Of a stretch of DNA of 64,000 nt, positions 6,831-15,915 are shown piece by piece. The notes under the pieces are model-generated. The model saw only the letters and a program-made list of their open reading frames with translations. It was not told the DNA's origin and did not search any database. Source of the DNA: Microbispora sp. H13382 (lineage in GTDB: Bacteria > Actinomycetota > Actinomycetes > Streptosporangiales > Streptosporangiaceae); contig NZ_JABBXA010000001.1 in assembly GCF_014161445.1 (NCBI RefSeq), positions 620,001 to 684,000 on the forward strand, in the 5' to 3' direction. Position numbers and translations under genes: made by a program. Positions within the stretch are counted from its first letter, which is position 1; each line of letters begins with the position of its first letter.

Positions 6831-9494
6831 GTGACCGAGCCGACCCGCGTTCCGCACCCGCAGGAGGCGCTCCTCCCGGCGCCCCCCGCCGCCACCGAGC
6901 GGCAGCGGGGAAGCACCGAGCGGCAGCGGGGAAGCACCGAGCGGCAGCGTGGAGGCGCGGGAGGGGCGCGGGCGGGCGCGGCCAAGGGCGCGCGCGAGGC
7001 GGCGCACGAGTTGCCCGTCGCCCGGGTCGTGGTGGACACGCCGCTGCCGCACCTCGACCGGCCCTTCGACTATCTCGTCCCCTCCACGATGGACGCCGAG
7101 GCGGTGCCCGGCTGCCGGGTGCGCGTCCGCTTCGCCGGTCAGCTCGCCGACGGCTACCTCCTCGAACGGCTGGCCGAGAGCGAGCACGCGGGAAGGTTGT
7201 CCTTCCTGGAACGGGTGATCTCCCCGGAGCCCGTCCTCACCTTTGACATCGCCCGGCTGGCCCGCGCCGTGGCCGACCGGTACGCCGGGACGATGCCGGA
7301 CATCCTGCGGCTGGCCGTTCCGCCGCGTCACGCCCGGGTCGAGTCCGAGGCGAAGGCTCCCGCCCGCCGGGCGGCGTCCGCGGGGGAGGACGTTCCCGCG
7401 CCCGCCGGGCAGGAGCCGGTTCAGGGGGACACGGCGCACGCCCGCACGACCCACGGGGACACGATCCAGGCGGACACCGCGGACGCGGACACGGCGCGCG
7501 CGCAAGGGGTGCGGGAGGACACTGCGCGCGCGGACACCGCGGACACGGCTCGCGCACACGAGGGCGTGGCGCGGGAGGACACGGCGCGCGCACACGAGGA
7601 CACGGCGCGGGAGGACACGGCGCGGGAGGGTGCGGCGCGCGGTGAGGCCGTGACACGCGAGGACACGGCGGGCGAGACGGCGGGACGGCGGGCGGCGCGG
7701 GCGTACGGCGACGCCTGGATGGCCTACCCGGCGGGCACATCCTTCCTGGAGGCGCTGGCCGAGGGCAGGGCGCCGCGCGCCGTGTGGACGGCCCTGCCCG
7801 GCACGGACGCCGACGGGCCGACGTGGCCGCACGCCATCGCGGCCGCCGCGCGGGCGACCCTGGACGGCGGCCGGGGCGTCGTCGTGGTGGTGCCCGACGG
7901 CAAGGACGTGGCGCTGGTGACCGCGGCCCTGGGCGAGACGCCGCACGTGGCGATCACCGCGGACCTCGGGCCCGCGGAGCGCTACCGGCGCTGGCTCAAG
8001 GCGCTGCGCGGCGAGATCGGGATCGTGGTGGGCAACCGCCCCGCGGCGTACGCGCCGGTGGCCCGGCTGGGGCTGGCGGTCGTCTGGGACGACGGCGACG
8101 ACCTGCACGCCGAGCGCCACGCGCCCTATCCGCACACCCGGGAGGTGCTCGGCCTGCGTGCCCACCAGGCCGGGGCGGGCCTGCTGGTCGGCGGCTACGC
8201 GCGCACGGCCGAGGCCACGGCGCTCGTCGAGACGGGCTGGGCCGCCCCGCTCGTCCCGGACCGGGCGGTGGTCAGGGTCCGGGCGCCCAGGGTGCGCCCG
8301 GCGGGCGACGACGCGGAGCTGGCCCGCGACCAGGCGGCCAGGGCCGCCCGCCTGCCCAGCGTCGCCTGGCGGGCGCTGCGGGAGGGACTGGAGCACGGAC
8401 CGGTGCTCGTCCAGGTGCCGCGCAGGGGTTACCTGCCCGCGCTGGCGTGCCGGCACTGCCGCGCCCCGGCGCGCTGTTCCGGGCTGCCGCCGGCGCGCCC
8501 GGCCCCGGCGCCGCATGCCGCCCCGGGAGGCGCGGCGGCGCGCGGCGGCGACGCGCGGGGCCGCATCGGGACGGGCCCGGGCCGGGGATCAGGCGTCCAC
8601 CCGGCCGACGTCGGCGGCGCCGAAGTCCGCACTGACGTCCACCGCGCCGGGGGCGGGACGGGCCCGGCGGGCGGCAGGGCGAGGATGCTCGCGGAGCCGG
8701 TGCTCGCGGAGCCCCTGGCCACGGGACCGGTCTGCTCGGGCCCGCTCGCGCTGCGCGGCGGGCACGCCGTGCCGTACTGCCGCTGGTGCGGCCGGATCGC
8801 GGGCGACTGGCGCTGCCCGTCCTGCGGCGGGACCGGCGTGCGGGCCGTCATCGTCGGCGCGCGGCGCACGGCCGAGGAGCTGGGCCGGGCCTTCCCGTCG
8901 GTCGCCGTCCGCACCAGCGGGCGCGACGGCGTGCTCGCGACCGTGAGCGGCGCCCCGGCGCTGGTCGTGGCGACGCCCGGGGCCGAGCCCGTGCCGGACG
9001 GCGGCTACGCGGCCGCGGTGCTGCTCGACGGATGGGCGCTGCTGGGCCGCCCCGACCTGCGGGCGGCCGAGGAGGCGCTGCGCCGCTGGACCAACGCCGC
9101 CGCCCTGTTGCGGCCGGCGGGGGAGCTGGTGGTCCTGGCCGACGCCGCGGTGCCCGCCGTACAGGCCCTGCTGCGCTGGGACCCCGTCACCTTCTCCGAA
9201 CGCGAGCTCGACGAGCGGGCCGAGCTGGGTTTCCCCCCGGCCGTGCGGATGGCGACGCTGACGGGGCCGGCGGCGGCGATCAGGGAGACGCTCGCGGACG
9301 CCGTGCTGCCGCCGGGAGCGCAGGTTCTGGGGCCGGTGCCGGTGGAGGGCGGGCCGGAGCGGGCCATGGTCCGGGTGCCGCGCCACCTCGGGTCCGCGCT
9401 GGCCCGCGCGCTCAAAGGCGCCTCCGGTGTGCGCTCCGCGCGCAAGGCGCCGGACGTGGTACGTGTGAACATTGATCCTCTCGACCTCATCTGA
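6831..9494 (+). CDS. priA: Primosomal protein N' (PriA), probably helicase-inactive
   Basis: PriA restarts stalled replication forks. The N-terminal DNA-binding domain is clear (residues 58-165, VARVVVDTPLPHLDRPFDYLVP), as are the zinc-binding pairs (CRHC, CRWC, CPSC) and the C-terminal domain with FPPAVRM. The helicase core has lost both NTPase motifs: where Walker A should be the text reads ALPGTDADGP, and the DEEH box reads DDGDD. Actinobacterial PriA proteins are known for this, so the role is probably structural. Odd features are three copies of TERQRGS (residues 22-42), an EDTARA-rich insert (about 197-283), and an unconserved insert of roughly 85 residues between the zinc pairs. Start GTG 6831. 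Confidence 0.87.
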   Translation: MTEPTRVPHPQEALLPAPPAATERQRGSTERQRGSTERQRGGAGGARAGAAKGAREAAHELPVARVVVDTPLPHLDRPFDYLVPSTMDAEAVPGCRVRVRFAGQLADGYLLERLAESEHAGRLSFLERVISPEPVLTFDIARLARAVADRYAGTMPDILRLAVPPRHARVESEAKAPARRAASAGEDVPAPAGQEPVQGDTAHARTTHGDTIQADTADADTARAQGVREDTARADTADTARAHEGVAREDTARAHEDTAREDTAREGAARGEAVTREDTAGETAGRRAARAYGDAWMAYPAGTSFLEALAEGRAPRAVWTALPGTDADGPTWPHAIAAAARATLDGGRGVVVVVPDGKDVALVTAALGETPHVAITADLGPAERYRRWLKALRGEIGIVVGNRPAAYAPVARLGLAVVWDDGDDLHAERHAPYPHTREVLGLRAHQAGAGLLVGGYARTAEATALVETGWAAPLVPDRAVVRVRAPRVRPAGDDAELARDQAARAARLPSVAWRALREGLEHGPVLVQVPRRGYLPALACRHCRAPARCSGLPPARPAPAPHAAPGGAAARGGDARGRIGTGPGRGSGVHPADVGGAEVRTDVHRAGGGTGPAGGRARMLAEPVLAEPLATGPVCSGPLALRGGHAVPYCRWCGRIAGDWRCPSCGGTGVRAVIVGARRTAEELGRAFPSVAVRTSGRDGVLATVSGAPALVVATPGAEPVPDGGYAAAVLLDGWALLGRPDLRAAEEALRRWTNAAALLRPAGELVVLADAAVPAVQALLRWDPVTFSERELDERAELGFPPAVRMATLTGPAAAIRETLADAVLPPGAQVLGPVPVEGGPERAMVRVPRHLGSALARALKGASGVRSARKAPDVVRVNIDPLDLI
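6894..6953 (+). repeat. 21-bp coding tandem repeat in priA
   Basis: Three in-frame copies of a 21-base unit starting ACCGAGCGGCAGCGGGGAAG, at 6894, 6915 and 6936; the last is incomplete. They encode TERQRGS, TERQRGS and TERQRGG in the disordered N-terminus of PriA. The near-identical bases point to recent slippage or unequal crossing-over. Confidence 0.9.
7425..7670 (+). repeat. Degenerate GGACAC-type minisatellite in priA
   Basis: About 245 bases with irregular copies of GGACACGGCGCG and GGACACCGCG. They encode acidic-basic text with repeated DTAR, EDTARA and GDT. The block lies between the N-terminal DNA-binding domain and the degenerate helicase core, so it is an interdomain linker expansion. 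The opposite strand is also open, an effect of GC bias and repeat composition, and I do not call a gene there. Confidence 0.75.
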
Positions 9495-9522
9495 CCGATT
9501 CGCCTCGCACAAAGCGAGCCGT

Positions 9523-9528
9523 TAGCGT
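9523..9528 (+). promoter_or_regulatory. Leaderless-type -10 element
   Basis: TAGCGT (TANNNT class) ends exactly six bases before the GTG start at 9535, and there is no ribosome binding site. That spacing is typical for leaderless actinobacterial mRNAs. Confidence 0.6.
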
Positions 9529-9534
9529 GCCTGT

Positions 9535-11199
9535 GTGTCGATCGAATGGGTTAACCGGGCCATCGACGGCCTCCGCGCCTGGGGACGCGAGCGGAGCGTC
9601 GAGGTCGACGTCGACGAGGTACGTCTGCTGTGCGACTACGCCAGCGACTACCTGGAGGTGAACGAACTGGGTGATTTCCGGCCGGGCACCTTCGAGGAGC
9701 TCCTGCTGGAGATCTATCCGCGCAAGGTCATCGCGCCGCCGGAGAGCGCCCCGGAGACGGTCGCCGCGGCGCGGACACTGGTCGAGTTCCTGCTGGACAC
9801 GGGCGAGATCGGCAGCAAGACGGCCATCCGGATGCGGGAGACCATCGACCGCATCGAGCCGGAGATGCCGCGGGCGCTCGCCGACACGTCCAAGTTCGGC
9901 ATGGCCAAGAGCCTGTTCAGTGCCATCGGGCCCGACTCGCTGGAGCTCGACGCGGCCCAGGGCGCGTCGGAGGGCGGCGCGGAGGGCGGCGAGTGCGACT
10001 GCCCCGGCTGCGCGCCCCTGCCGCCCGTACGGCTCGCGCCGCGCGAGGAGGTGGTGCGCGCCGTGCACGAGGTGCCGCTGCTGCGCGACGCCCACCGGGT
10101 GGTGACGTGGCTGGTGGAGGGCGGCCGGACCGTGACGACGCGCCGGTCCCTGCGGGTCAGGGACGCCCGCGCGTGCACGGCCGAGCTCGGCGTCGAGCGT
10201 CCCGAGCCGGCCTGGCGCCTCGCGCTCGACCTGGGCCTCGCCCGGCTCGACGGCACGGCCGTCGCGACCGGGGAGGTGTTCCGCGAGCTGAGCTCCCGTG
10301 GGGACGAGGAACTGCTCGGCCTGTGGCGGGGGACGCTGGAGTTCCTCGTCGAAAGATGCGGGCCGTTCACCGGGGAGGCGGTGGTGGACGAGGGGATGTC
10401 CCAGATCCACGACCTGCTCTACCGGCTGCAGTCGCCCGTCCCGGTGGACGCGCTCGCCGACTACCTGCGCGAGGTGGCCGCCGGGCGGCCGGTGGGCAGG
10501 CTCGACGAGGCGCTGACGGCTCTGACGTACGCGGGAACGGTCCAGCCCACCGAGGACGGCCTGGCCCTGACCCCGCACGCGCTGTGGGGCCTGCGTGAGC
10601 TGTACGCCGGCATGGGCCTGGACGCGCCGCTCGCGCCCGCGCCGGCCGAGGGGGACGCGAGCGGGCTGATCGCCGGCCTCATCGGCGACGGCACGGCGGA
10701 CGAGGCGGCCGAGCGGGACATCGCCGAGTGGCTGTCGCGGCGCACCCCCGAGCAGGCGGCGGCGGAGCTGCTGGCCGCCGTGGCCGGGGCCCCGGCGGAG
10801 GTGCGCGGGGTCGCGGTGACCATCGTGGACCGGCTGGGCGTGGAGGCGGCGGCGGTCGTGCGGTCCTACCTGGACGACGCCGAGCTCCGCCCGCACGCCA
10901 TCCACTGGCTGTCCTCGCGCGGCCTCGATGCGCCCGCGCTCACCCCCGAGGAGGTCCTGTGGGTGAGCGTCGACATGCTCGCGCTGGCGCTGCCCGCCGC
11001 CGAGGCCGACCCGGAGGGCTTCGCGGAGAACATCGCGGCATCGGGGCCGCCCGCGCACCTGATCGAGGACATGTGGCGGGTGGACCACCCCGACGTGGTC
11101 GAGGTTCTCGAACTGCTCGGCAGCACGCTGGCGGACCAGGCGGCGGCCAAGGCCGCCCGGAAAGCGGCTTTCAAGGCTCGTTCGCGGGGCATCAGGTGA
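9535..11199 (+). CDS. Protein of unknown function, tandem paralogue 1
   Basis: A soluble 554-residue protein without signal peptide or membrane segment. I do not recognise the family. An N-terminal region (residues 1-150) with a helical segment around FEELLLEIYPRKV is unique to this copy and ends in a possible metal-binding ECDCPGC. The following part (about 165-554) matches the next gene: HEVPLLRDAHR against REVPLVRDAHR, TGEAVVDE against TGSAVVDE, GLDAPAL against DLDAPAL, DHPDVVEVLELLG against DHPDALAVLEMLG, and a basic tail. The C-terminal half is helical and alanine-rich, HEAT-like in look. It begins at GTG 9535 behind a leaderless-type promoter. Confidence 0.75.
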   Translation: MSIEWVNRAIDGLRAWGRERSVEVDVDEVRLLCDYASDYLEVNELGDFRPGTFEELLLEIYPRKVIAPPESAPETVAAARTLVEFLLDTGEIGSKTAIRMRETIDRIEPEMPRALADTSKFGMAKSLFSAIGPDSLELDAAQGASEGGAEGGECDCPGCAPLPPVRLAPREEVVRAVHEVPLLRDAHRVVTWLVEGGRTVTTRRSLRVRDARACTAELGVERPEPAWRLALDLGLARLDGTAVATGEVFRELSSRGDEELLGLWRGTLEFLVERCGPFTGEAVVDEGMSQIHDLLYRLQSPVPVDALADYLREVAAGRPVGRLDEALTALTYAGTVQPTEDGLALTPHALWGLRELYAGMGLDAPLAPAPAEGDASGLIAGLIGDGTADEAAERDIAEWLSRRTPEQAAAELLAAVAGAPAEVRGVAVTIVDRLGVEAAAVVRSYLDDAELRPHAIHWLSSRGLDAPALTPEEVLWVSVDMLALALPAAEADPEGFAENIAASGPPAHLIEDMWRVDHPDVVEVLELLGSTLADQAAAKAARKAAFKARSRGIR

Positions 11200-11210
11200 C
11201 TGCTGTGCAG

Positions 11211-11216
11211 TAAGTT
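11211..11216 (+). promoter_or_regulatory. Leaderless-type -10 element
   Basis: TAAGTT ends six bases before the ATG at 11223 and no Shine-Dalgarno is present. This is the same arrangement as in front of the paralogue at 9535, so both copies keep separate leaderless starts although only 23 bases lie between the genes. Confidence 0.6.
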
Positions 11217-11222
11217 GCTGGA

Positions 11223-12464
11223 ATGGCCGACAGCGACGTGCTCACCTTCCCGCCGGTCGACATCGTCCCCGACGAGCAGCTCGTCCACGCGGTGCGGGAG
11301 GTCCCGCTCGTGCGGGACGCCCACCGCCTCGCCGAGTGGGTCGGGGGCCGCTGCGACGCCTCGGCACGGGGCGTCTGCGAGGTGACCGAGCTGGGGATGC
11401 CGCACCCGGCCGAGGCCGAGGCGGCGGTCGCCGAGCTGGGCCTGGAGGCCCCCAGGCTGCGCCTGCTGTGGGTGGTCGCGGTCAACGGCCGTCTGGTGGA
11501 GGTCACCCGGCAGGGCGCCCGCCCCGGGCCCGGCGTGCCCGACCCGATGGAGTTCTGGGACGGCGTGGTCATGGACGTGCTCGACCGGACCGAGGAGGGC
11601 CTGACCGGCTCGGCCGTCGTCGACGAGCACCTCACCGAGATCCTCGCGACGATCTACTCGGTGCGTGAGGGGATGCCGCTCGCGGCCCTGGCCGGCGGCA
11701 TCCTCCAGGCCCACGAGGTGGGCTGTGAGGCGCGGCCGGCCGACCTGCGGCGGCTGCGGATGACCCTGCCGGGGGAGCTGGCGGCGGCCATGGCGCTGCT
11801 GGAGTACTGCGGGCTGATCGAGCTGACCGGCGAGCTGGTCCGGCTCACCCAGCCGGGCGTGTGGGCCGTACGCCGCGACCTGCTCAGGGAGGGGCACGAC
11901 GCGCCGTCTCTCGGGGAGGTGGCCGCGCTCGCCGAGCTGGGGGCAGCCGAGCTCATCGACGCCATGCTGACCGGCCGGGCCTCGGCCAGCGCCGCCACGC
12001 TCTGGCTGGAGCGCCGGGTGCCGGAGGACGCGGCGCGCGAGCTCATCAAGATCGCCGCGTCCGGGAACGCCGCCCAGCGCGGCACCGCCGGGACCGTGCT
12101 GGAGGAGCTGGGCCCGGAGGCCGAGCAGGCCGTACGGGAGGCCCTGGACGAGCCGATGATGTGGCGCTACGCCGCGGCCTGGCTGGGCGTGCGTGACCTG
12201 GACGCGCCGGCCCTCGGCGAGGGCGACGGCGCCTGGGTCGCGGTGGACACCCTCGCCGCCCTGCTCTACATCGGCGCCCCGGTGGACTCGGTGGCCCATT
12301 TCGACCTCCTCGGGGAGGATCTGCTCACGCTGGTGCCCGAGATGGGCCGGGCCGATCACCCCGACGCCCTGGCCGTGCTGGAGATGCTCGGCAGGCACCA
12401 CCCCGATCCGCTGATCGCGAAGACCGCCAGGAAGACGGCGATGAAGGTGCGCTCACGCCCGTAG
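11223..12464 (+). CDS. Protein of unknown function, tandem paralogue 2
   Basis: A 413-residue soluble protein related to the preceding gene over most of its length but lacking the first 150 or so residues of that gene. Shared blocks run in the same order: REVPLVRDAHRLAEWV, TGSAVVDEHLTEIL, DLDAPALGEGDGAWVAVDTLAALL and DHPDALAVLEMLGRH, then a basic C-terminal end (KTARKTAMKVRSR). This indicates tandem duplication followed by divergence. No catalytic motif is apparent, and an Ala/Leu-rich helical C-terminal half suggests protein-protein contacts. It starts at ATG 11223 without a leader. Its stop overlaps TAGACT, a likely -10 for def. Confidence 0.75.
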   Translation: MADSDVLTFPPVDIVPDEQLVHAVREVPLVRDAHRLAEWVGGRCDASARGVCEVTELGMPHPAEAEAAVAELGLEAPRLRLLWVVAVNGRLVEVTRQGARPGPGVPDPMEFWDGVVMDVLDRTEEGLTGSAVVDEHLTEILATIYSVREGMPLAALAGGILQAHEVGCEARPADLRRLRMTLPGELAAAMALLEYCGLIELTGELVRLTQPGVWAVRRDLLREGHDAPSLGEVAALAELGAAELIDAMLTGRASASAATLWLERRVPEDAARELIKIAASGNAAQRGTAGTVLEELGPEAEQAVREALDEPMMWRYAAAWLGVRDLDAPALGEGDGAWVAVDTLAALLYIGAPVDSVAHFDLLGEDLLTLVPEMGRADHPDALAVLEMLGRHHPDPLIAKTARKTAMKVRSRP

Positions 12465-12467
12465 ACT
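12462..12467 (+). promoter_or_regulatory. def promoter -10 candidate
   Basis: TAGACT overlaps the stop codon of the preceding gene. Transcription would start near 12474, giving def a short leader with CGGAG at 12499-12503 before the TTG start. Confidence 0.5.
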
Positions 12468-12510
12468 GAGGTGATCCTCCTCGTGTACGTGACGTGAACG
12501 GAGCCAACCC

Positions 12511-13059
12511 TTGGCCATTCAGCCGATCCGCCTGTTCGGCGACCCGGTGCTGCGCACCCCGGCCGAGCCGGTGGTCGACTTCGACAAGGAACTGCGCAAG
12601 CTCGTCAAGGACCTGACCGACACGATGATGGACGCGCCGGGTGCCGGCCTGGCCGCGCCGCAGATCGGCGTCGGCCTTCGCGTGTTCACCTACTACGTGG
12701 ACGAGCAGCTCGGGCACCTCATCAACCCCGATCTCGACCTCGGCGGTGAGATGGACGAGGAGGGCGAGGAGGGCTGCCTGTCCTTCCCCGGCCTGACCTT
12801 CCCGACGCCCCGCGCGATCAGGGCGGTGGCCAAGGGCTTCAACATGCACGGCGAGCCGGTGACGATCGACGGCACCGACCTCATGGCGCGCTGCTTCCAG
12901 CACGAGACCGACCACCTCGACGGCGTGCTGTTCATCGACCGGCTGGACCCCAAGCAGCGCAAGCTCGCCATGAAGGCGATCCGCGAGGCCGAGTGGAGCG
13001 GCCTGTCGGCTCCGGTGGTGAAGATCTCGCCGCACGTCACGCAGGGAAGGGCGCTGTAG
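12511..13059 (+). CDS. def: Peptide deformylase
   Basis: Removes the formyl group from the N-terminal methionine of new proteins. All three family motifs are intact in the 182-residue product: [10 protein letters not shown] (about 46-55), EEGCLSFPG with the metal-binding cysteine, and QHETDHLDG with the two metal histidines and catalytic glutamate. Start is TTG at 12511, with CGGAG 7 bases upstream. Its stop overlaps the fmt start by one base (TAGTG), coupling the enzyme that removes formyl groups to the one that supplies them. Confidence 0.96.
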   Translation: MAIQPIRLFGDPVLRTPAEPVVDFDKELRKLVKDLTDTMMDAPGAGLAAPQIGVGLRVFTYYVDEQLGHLINPDLDLGGEMDEEGEEGCLSFPGLTFPTPRAIRAVAKGFNMHGEPVTIDGTDLMARCFQHETDHLDGVLFIDRLDPKQRKLAMKAIREAEWSGLSAPVVKISPHVTQGRAL

Positions 13060-13988
13060 TGCGGCTGGTCTTCGCCGGCACTCCCGACACCGCGCTTGCG
13101 TCGCTGCGCGCCCTGCTGGACTCGCCCCGCCACGAGGTGGCGGCCGTGGTGACCCGGCCGGACGCGCAGTCAGGCCGGGGGCGCAAGGTCCACCCCAGCC
13201 CCGTGGCCCAGCTCGCGGAGGAGTCGGGGATCGAGGTGCTCAAACCGGCCAAGGCCGGGGACCCGGAGTTCCTCGGCCGGCTGAGGGAGATCGGCCCCGA
13301 CTGCTGCCCGGTCGTCGCGTACGGCGCCCTGCTGCCGCAGGCGGCGCTCGACATCCCCCCGCAGGGGTGGATCAACTTGCATTTCTCGGTGCTTCCGGCC
13401 TGGCGCGGAGCGGCGCCCGTGCAGCATGCCGTGCTGCACGGGGACGACGTCACCGGCGCCTCGACCTTCCGCATCGTGAAGGAGCTGGACGCGGGGCCGG
13501 TCTTCGGCGTGCTCACCGAGGCGATCCGCTCCGACGACACCAGCGGCGCGCTGCTGGCCCGGCTCGCGGAGGCCGGCGCGGGCCTGCTGCTGGCCACGCT
13601 CGACGGCGTCGAGGACGGCACGCTGGAGGCGCGTCCGCAGCCCGCCGACGGCGTCAGCCTGGCCCCCAAGATCACGGTCGAGGACGCCAGGATCGACTGG
13701 GCCGCCCCCGCCATGCGGGTGGACCGGCTGGTGCGGGCCTGCACGCCGGGTCCCGGCGCGTGGGCCGAGTTCCGCGGCCAGCGGGTCAAGATCGGCCCGG
13801 TACGGCTCGCGCCCGACGCCGGCAAGCTCGCCCCCGGGGAGATCGCGGCCACGCGGAAGACCGTCCTCGTCGGGACCGGCACCCACCCCGTCGAGCTCGG
13901 CGAGGTGCAGCCGCAGGGCAAGCGGCAGATGACGGCGGCCGAGTGGGGCCGCGGCGTCCGGTTCGCGGACGGTGAGACCCTGGTCTGA
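13059..13988 (+). CDS. fmt: Methionyl-tRNA formyltransferase
   Basis: Formylates Met-tRNAfMet for translation initiation, using 10-formyltetrahydrofolate. GTG 13059 gives 309 residues beginning [16 protein letters not shown], the normal N-terminus; longer in-frame starts would run back into def. The formyl-donor site is seen as [19 protein letters not shown]. The C-terminal tRNA-binding domain begins around residue 205 ([14 protein letters not shown]). The usual SLLP is SVLP here, a common variant. The gene is coupled to def by a one-base overlap. Confidence 0.95.
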   Translation: MRLVFAGTPDTALASLRALLDSPRHEVAAVVTRPDAQSGRGRKVHPSPVAQLAEESGIEVLKPAKAGDPEFLGRLREIGPDCCPVVAYGALLPQAALDIPPQGWINLHFSVLPAWRGAAPVQHAVLHGDDVTGASTFRIVKELDAGPVFGVLTEAIRSDDTSGALLARLAEAGAGLLLATLDGVEDGTLEARPQPADGVSLAPKITVEDARIDWAAPAMRVDRLVRACTPGPGAWAEFRGQRVKIGPVRLAPDAGKLAPGEIAATRKTVLVGTGTHPVELGEVQPQGKRQMTAAEWGRGVRFADGETLV

Positions 13989-14191
13989 AGGACCGTCCCG
14001 CGGGGCCCGGCGCCGCGCGGGGAGGACGAGTGCGCGGGCGACGACAGGCCCGCCGGGCGTCGGCGCCGCCGGGGCGGCGGGCAGCGGGGAGAAGGCCGCG
14101 GAGCCGGAGACGGCGGATCAGTGGTGGCGGAGCCGAAAGCGGCGCATGGGCAAGTGGCAGGGTCGAAGGCGGCAGGGTCGAAGGTGACACC

Positions 14192-15688
14192 GTGAAGCAG
14201 GGCAAAGGTCAGGGCGGCGGCGCGCGGCGCGGTCAGGGGAGCGGCCAAGGCGGGGGCCAAGGCGGGGGCGCCGGGCAGGCCCGCCCCGGGCACGGCGGCA
14301 GGGCGGGCCACGGCGGGCCGTCCGCGCACGCGGCGAAGGCCGGTCAGAGGCAGGGCCGCGGACGCCCGCCCCGCGACGAGGCGCGCAATGCCGCCTATGA
14401 CCTGATGCGGGCCGTCGACGAGCGCGACGCGTACGCCAACCTGCTCATGCCGACGCTGCTGCGGCAGCGGCGGATCACCGGCCGCGACGCGGCCCTCGCC
14501 ACCGAACTCGCCTACGGCACGCTGCGCGGCCTCGGGACCTACGACGAGGTCATCGCCGCGTGCAGCGACCGGCCGCCGGAGGAGGTGGACCCGCCGCTGC
14601 TCGACGCGGTGCGGCTCGGCGTCCACCAGCTTCTGCGCACGCGGATCCCGCCGCACGCGGCGGTCAGCGCCACCATCGACCTCGTACGGCTGCGCGTGGG
14701 GGCCGGGCCCTCCCGTTACGCCAACGCCGTGCTGCGCAAGGTGGCGGGCCGCACGCTGGAGCAGTGGCTGGAGATCGTCGCCCCGCCGCGCGCGCAGGAT
14801 CCGGTCGGCAACCTGTCGGTCACCTACAGCCACCCGCGCTGGATCGTCTCCGCCCTGCGGGACGCGGTCGGCGGGGACCTGGACGAGACGGCCGCGCTGC
14901 TCGAGGCCGACAACGAGCGGCCCCGGGTGGCGCTGGTGGCGCGGCCGGGGCGGGCCACGGTGGAGGAGCTGGTCGCGGCCGGGGCCGAGCGGGCCGCCTA
15001 CTCGCCGTACGCCGTGTATCTGCCGGAGGGCGACCCGGGCGCCATCCCCGCGGTGGGGGAGGCGCGCGCCGCGGTGCAGGACGAGGCCAGCCAGCTCGTC
15101 GCGCTCGCGCTGACCCGCGTGCCGCTCGACCGCGACGCCACGTGGCTGGACATGTGCGCGGGCCCTGGTGGGAAGGCCGGGCTGCTCGACGCGGTGGCGA
15201 TGCGGCAGGGCGCCCGGCTGCTCGGCGCCGACGTGCAGTATCACCGTGCCCGGCTGGTGTGGGGCACCACCCGTGAGGCGAAGGTGATCACGGCCGACGG
15301 CACCCGGCCCGCCTGGCGGCCCGGCGCGTTCGACCGGGTGATGCTCGACGCACCCTGCACCGGGCTCGGCGCCCTGCGCAGGCGGCCGGAGGCGCGGTGG
15401 CGGCGCGACCCCCGCAGCGTCCCCGAGCTCACCGCGCTGCAGCGGCGGCTGCTGGACTCGGCGCTCGAGGCCGTCCGGCCGGGCGGCGTGGTGGCGTACG
15501 TGACCTGCTCGCCGCACCTGGCCGAGACCCGTGCGGTGGTGGAGGACGTGCGCGACCGGGCCGAGGTGCTGGACGCGCGCGCGTTCCTGCCGGAGGTGCC
15601 CGGCCTCGGTGACGGGCCGTACGCGCAGTTCTGGCCGCATCGGCACGGCACCGACGCGATGTTCCTGGCGCTGTTGCGCCGTCCTTAG
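14192..15688 (+). CDS. rsmB: 16S rRNA (cytosine-967-C5) methyltransferase
   Basis: Methylates C967 of 16S rRNA using SAM. The 498-residue product starts at GTG 14192, with AAGGTG just upstream. A long Gly/Gln/Arg-rich N-terminus (residues 1-65, GQGSGQGGGQGGG-like) precedes a NusB-like RNA-binding domain (about 65-190) and the Rossmann methyltransferase domain. SAM motif I is CAGPGGKAG (usually CAAPGGKT). The catalytic motifs DAPCTGLG and TCSPHLAETRAVVEDV are intact, with the two cysteines. Upstream in-frame starts add only low-complexity basic text. It follows fmt, as in many bacteria. The bases just before the start hold two copies of GGCAGGGTCGAAGG. Confidence 0.92.
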   Translation: MKQGKGQGGGARRGQGSGQGGGQGGGAGQARPGHGGRAGHGGPSAHAAKAGQRQGRGRPPRDEARNAAYDLMRAVDERDAYANLLMPTLLRQRRITGRDAALATELAYGTLRGLGTYDEVIAACSDRPPEEVDPPLLDAVRLGVHQLLRTRIPPHAAVSATIDLVRLRVGAGPSRYANAVLRKVAGRTLEQWLEIVAPPRAQDPVGNLSVTYSHPRWIVSALRDAVGGDLDETAALLEADNERPRVALVARPGRATVEELVAAGAERAAYSPYAVYLPEGDPGAIPAVGEARAAVQDEASQLVALALTRVPLDRDATWLDMCAGPGGKAGLLDAVAMRQGARLLGADVQYHRARLVWGTTREAKVITADGTRPAWRPGAFDRVMLDAPCTGLGALRRRPEARWRRDPRSVPELTALQRRLLDSALEAVRPGGVVAYVTCSPHLAETRAVVEDVRDRAEVLDARAFLPEVPGLGDGPYAQFWPHRHGTDAMFLALLRRP

Positions 15689-15719
15689 CCGGTGCCACCG
15701 GCGCCCGTCGTTCGTCCTC

Positions 15720-15748
15720 GGATGTCGTGGACATCACGACGTCCTTCT
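15720..15748 (+). terminator. Hairpin terminator candidate after rsmB
   Basis: GGATGTCGTG (15720-15729) and CACGACGTCC (15735-15744) form a 10-bp stem with one G-T wobble around a 5-base loop, followed by TTCT. It lies 32 bases after the rsmB stop. The rest of 15749-15915 holds a -10-like TAACGT at 15860-15865 and no gene. Confidence 0.55.
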
Positions 15749-15915
15749 CGCCGGGGGGTGACGTCCGCGCCCGGCGCACCGGTCCGACCGGCGGCGACGA
15801 GTTTCGCCCGCGAAGGCGTTTTCGCGGCTGTTCCCGGGGCGCGGAGAGATCTTGGTTGGTAACGTTCGGGCCGTGCCGCCGCCCGGAGGCACCCTGGTGA
15901 GCATGAGGCAGGCCC

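Noticed and set aside
7237-7740. Minus-strand Pro/Cys/Arg-rich open frames inside priA
   Set aside because: They mirror the GGACAC repeat block and have no ribosome binding site or conserved features.
13037-15646. Long minus-strand frame opposite fmt and rsmB
   Set aside because: Antisense to two clear housekeeping genes; composition artefact.
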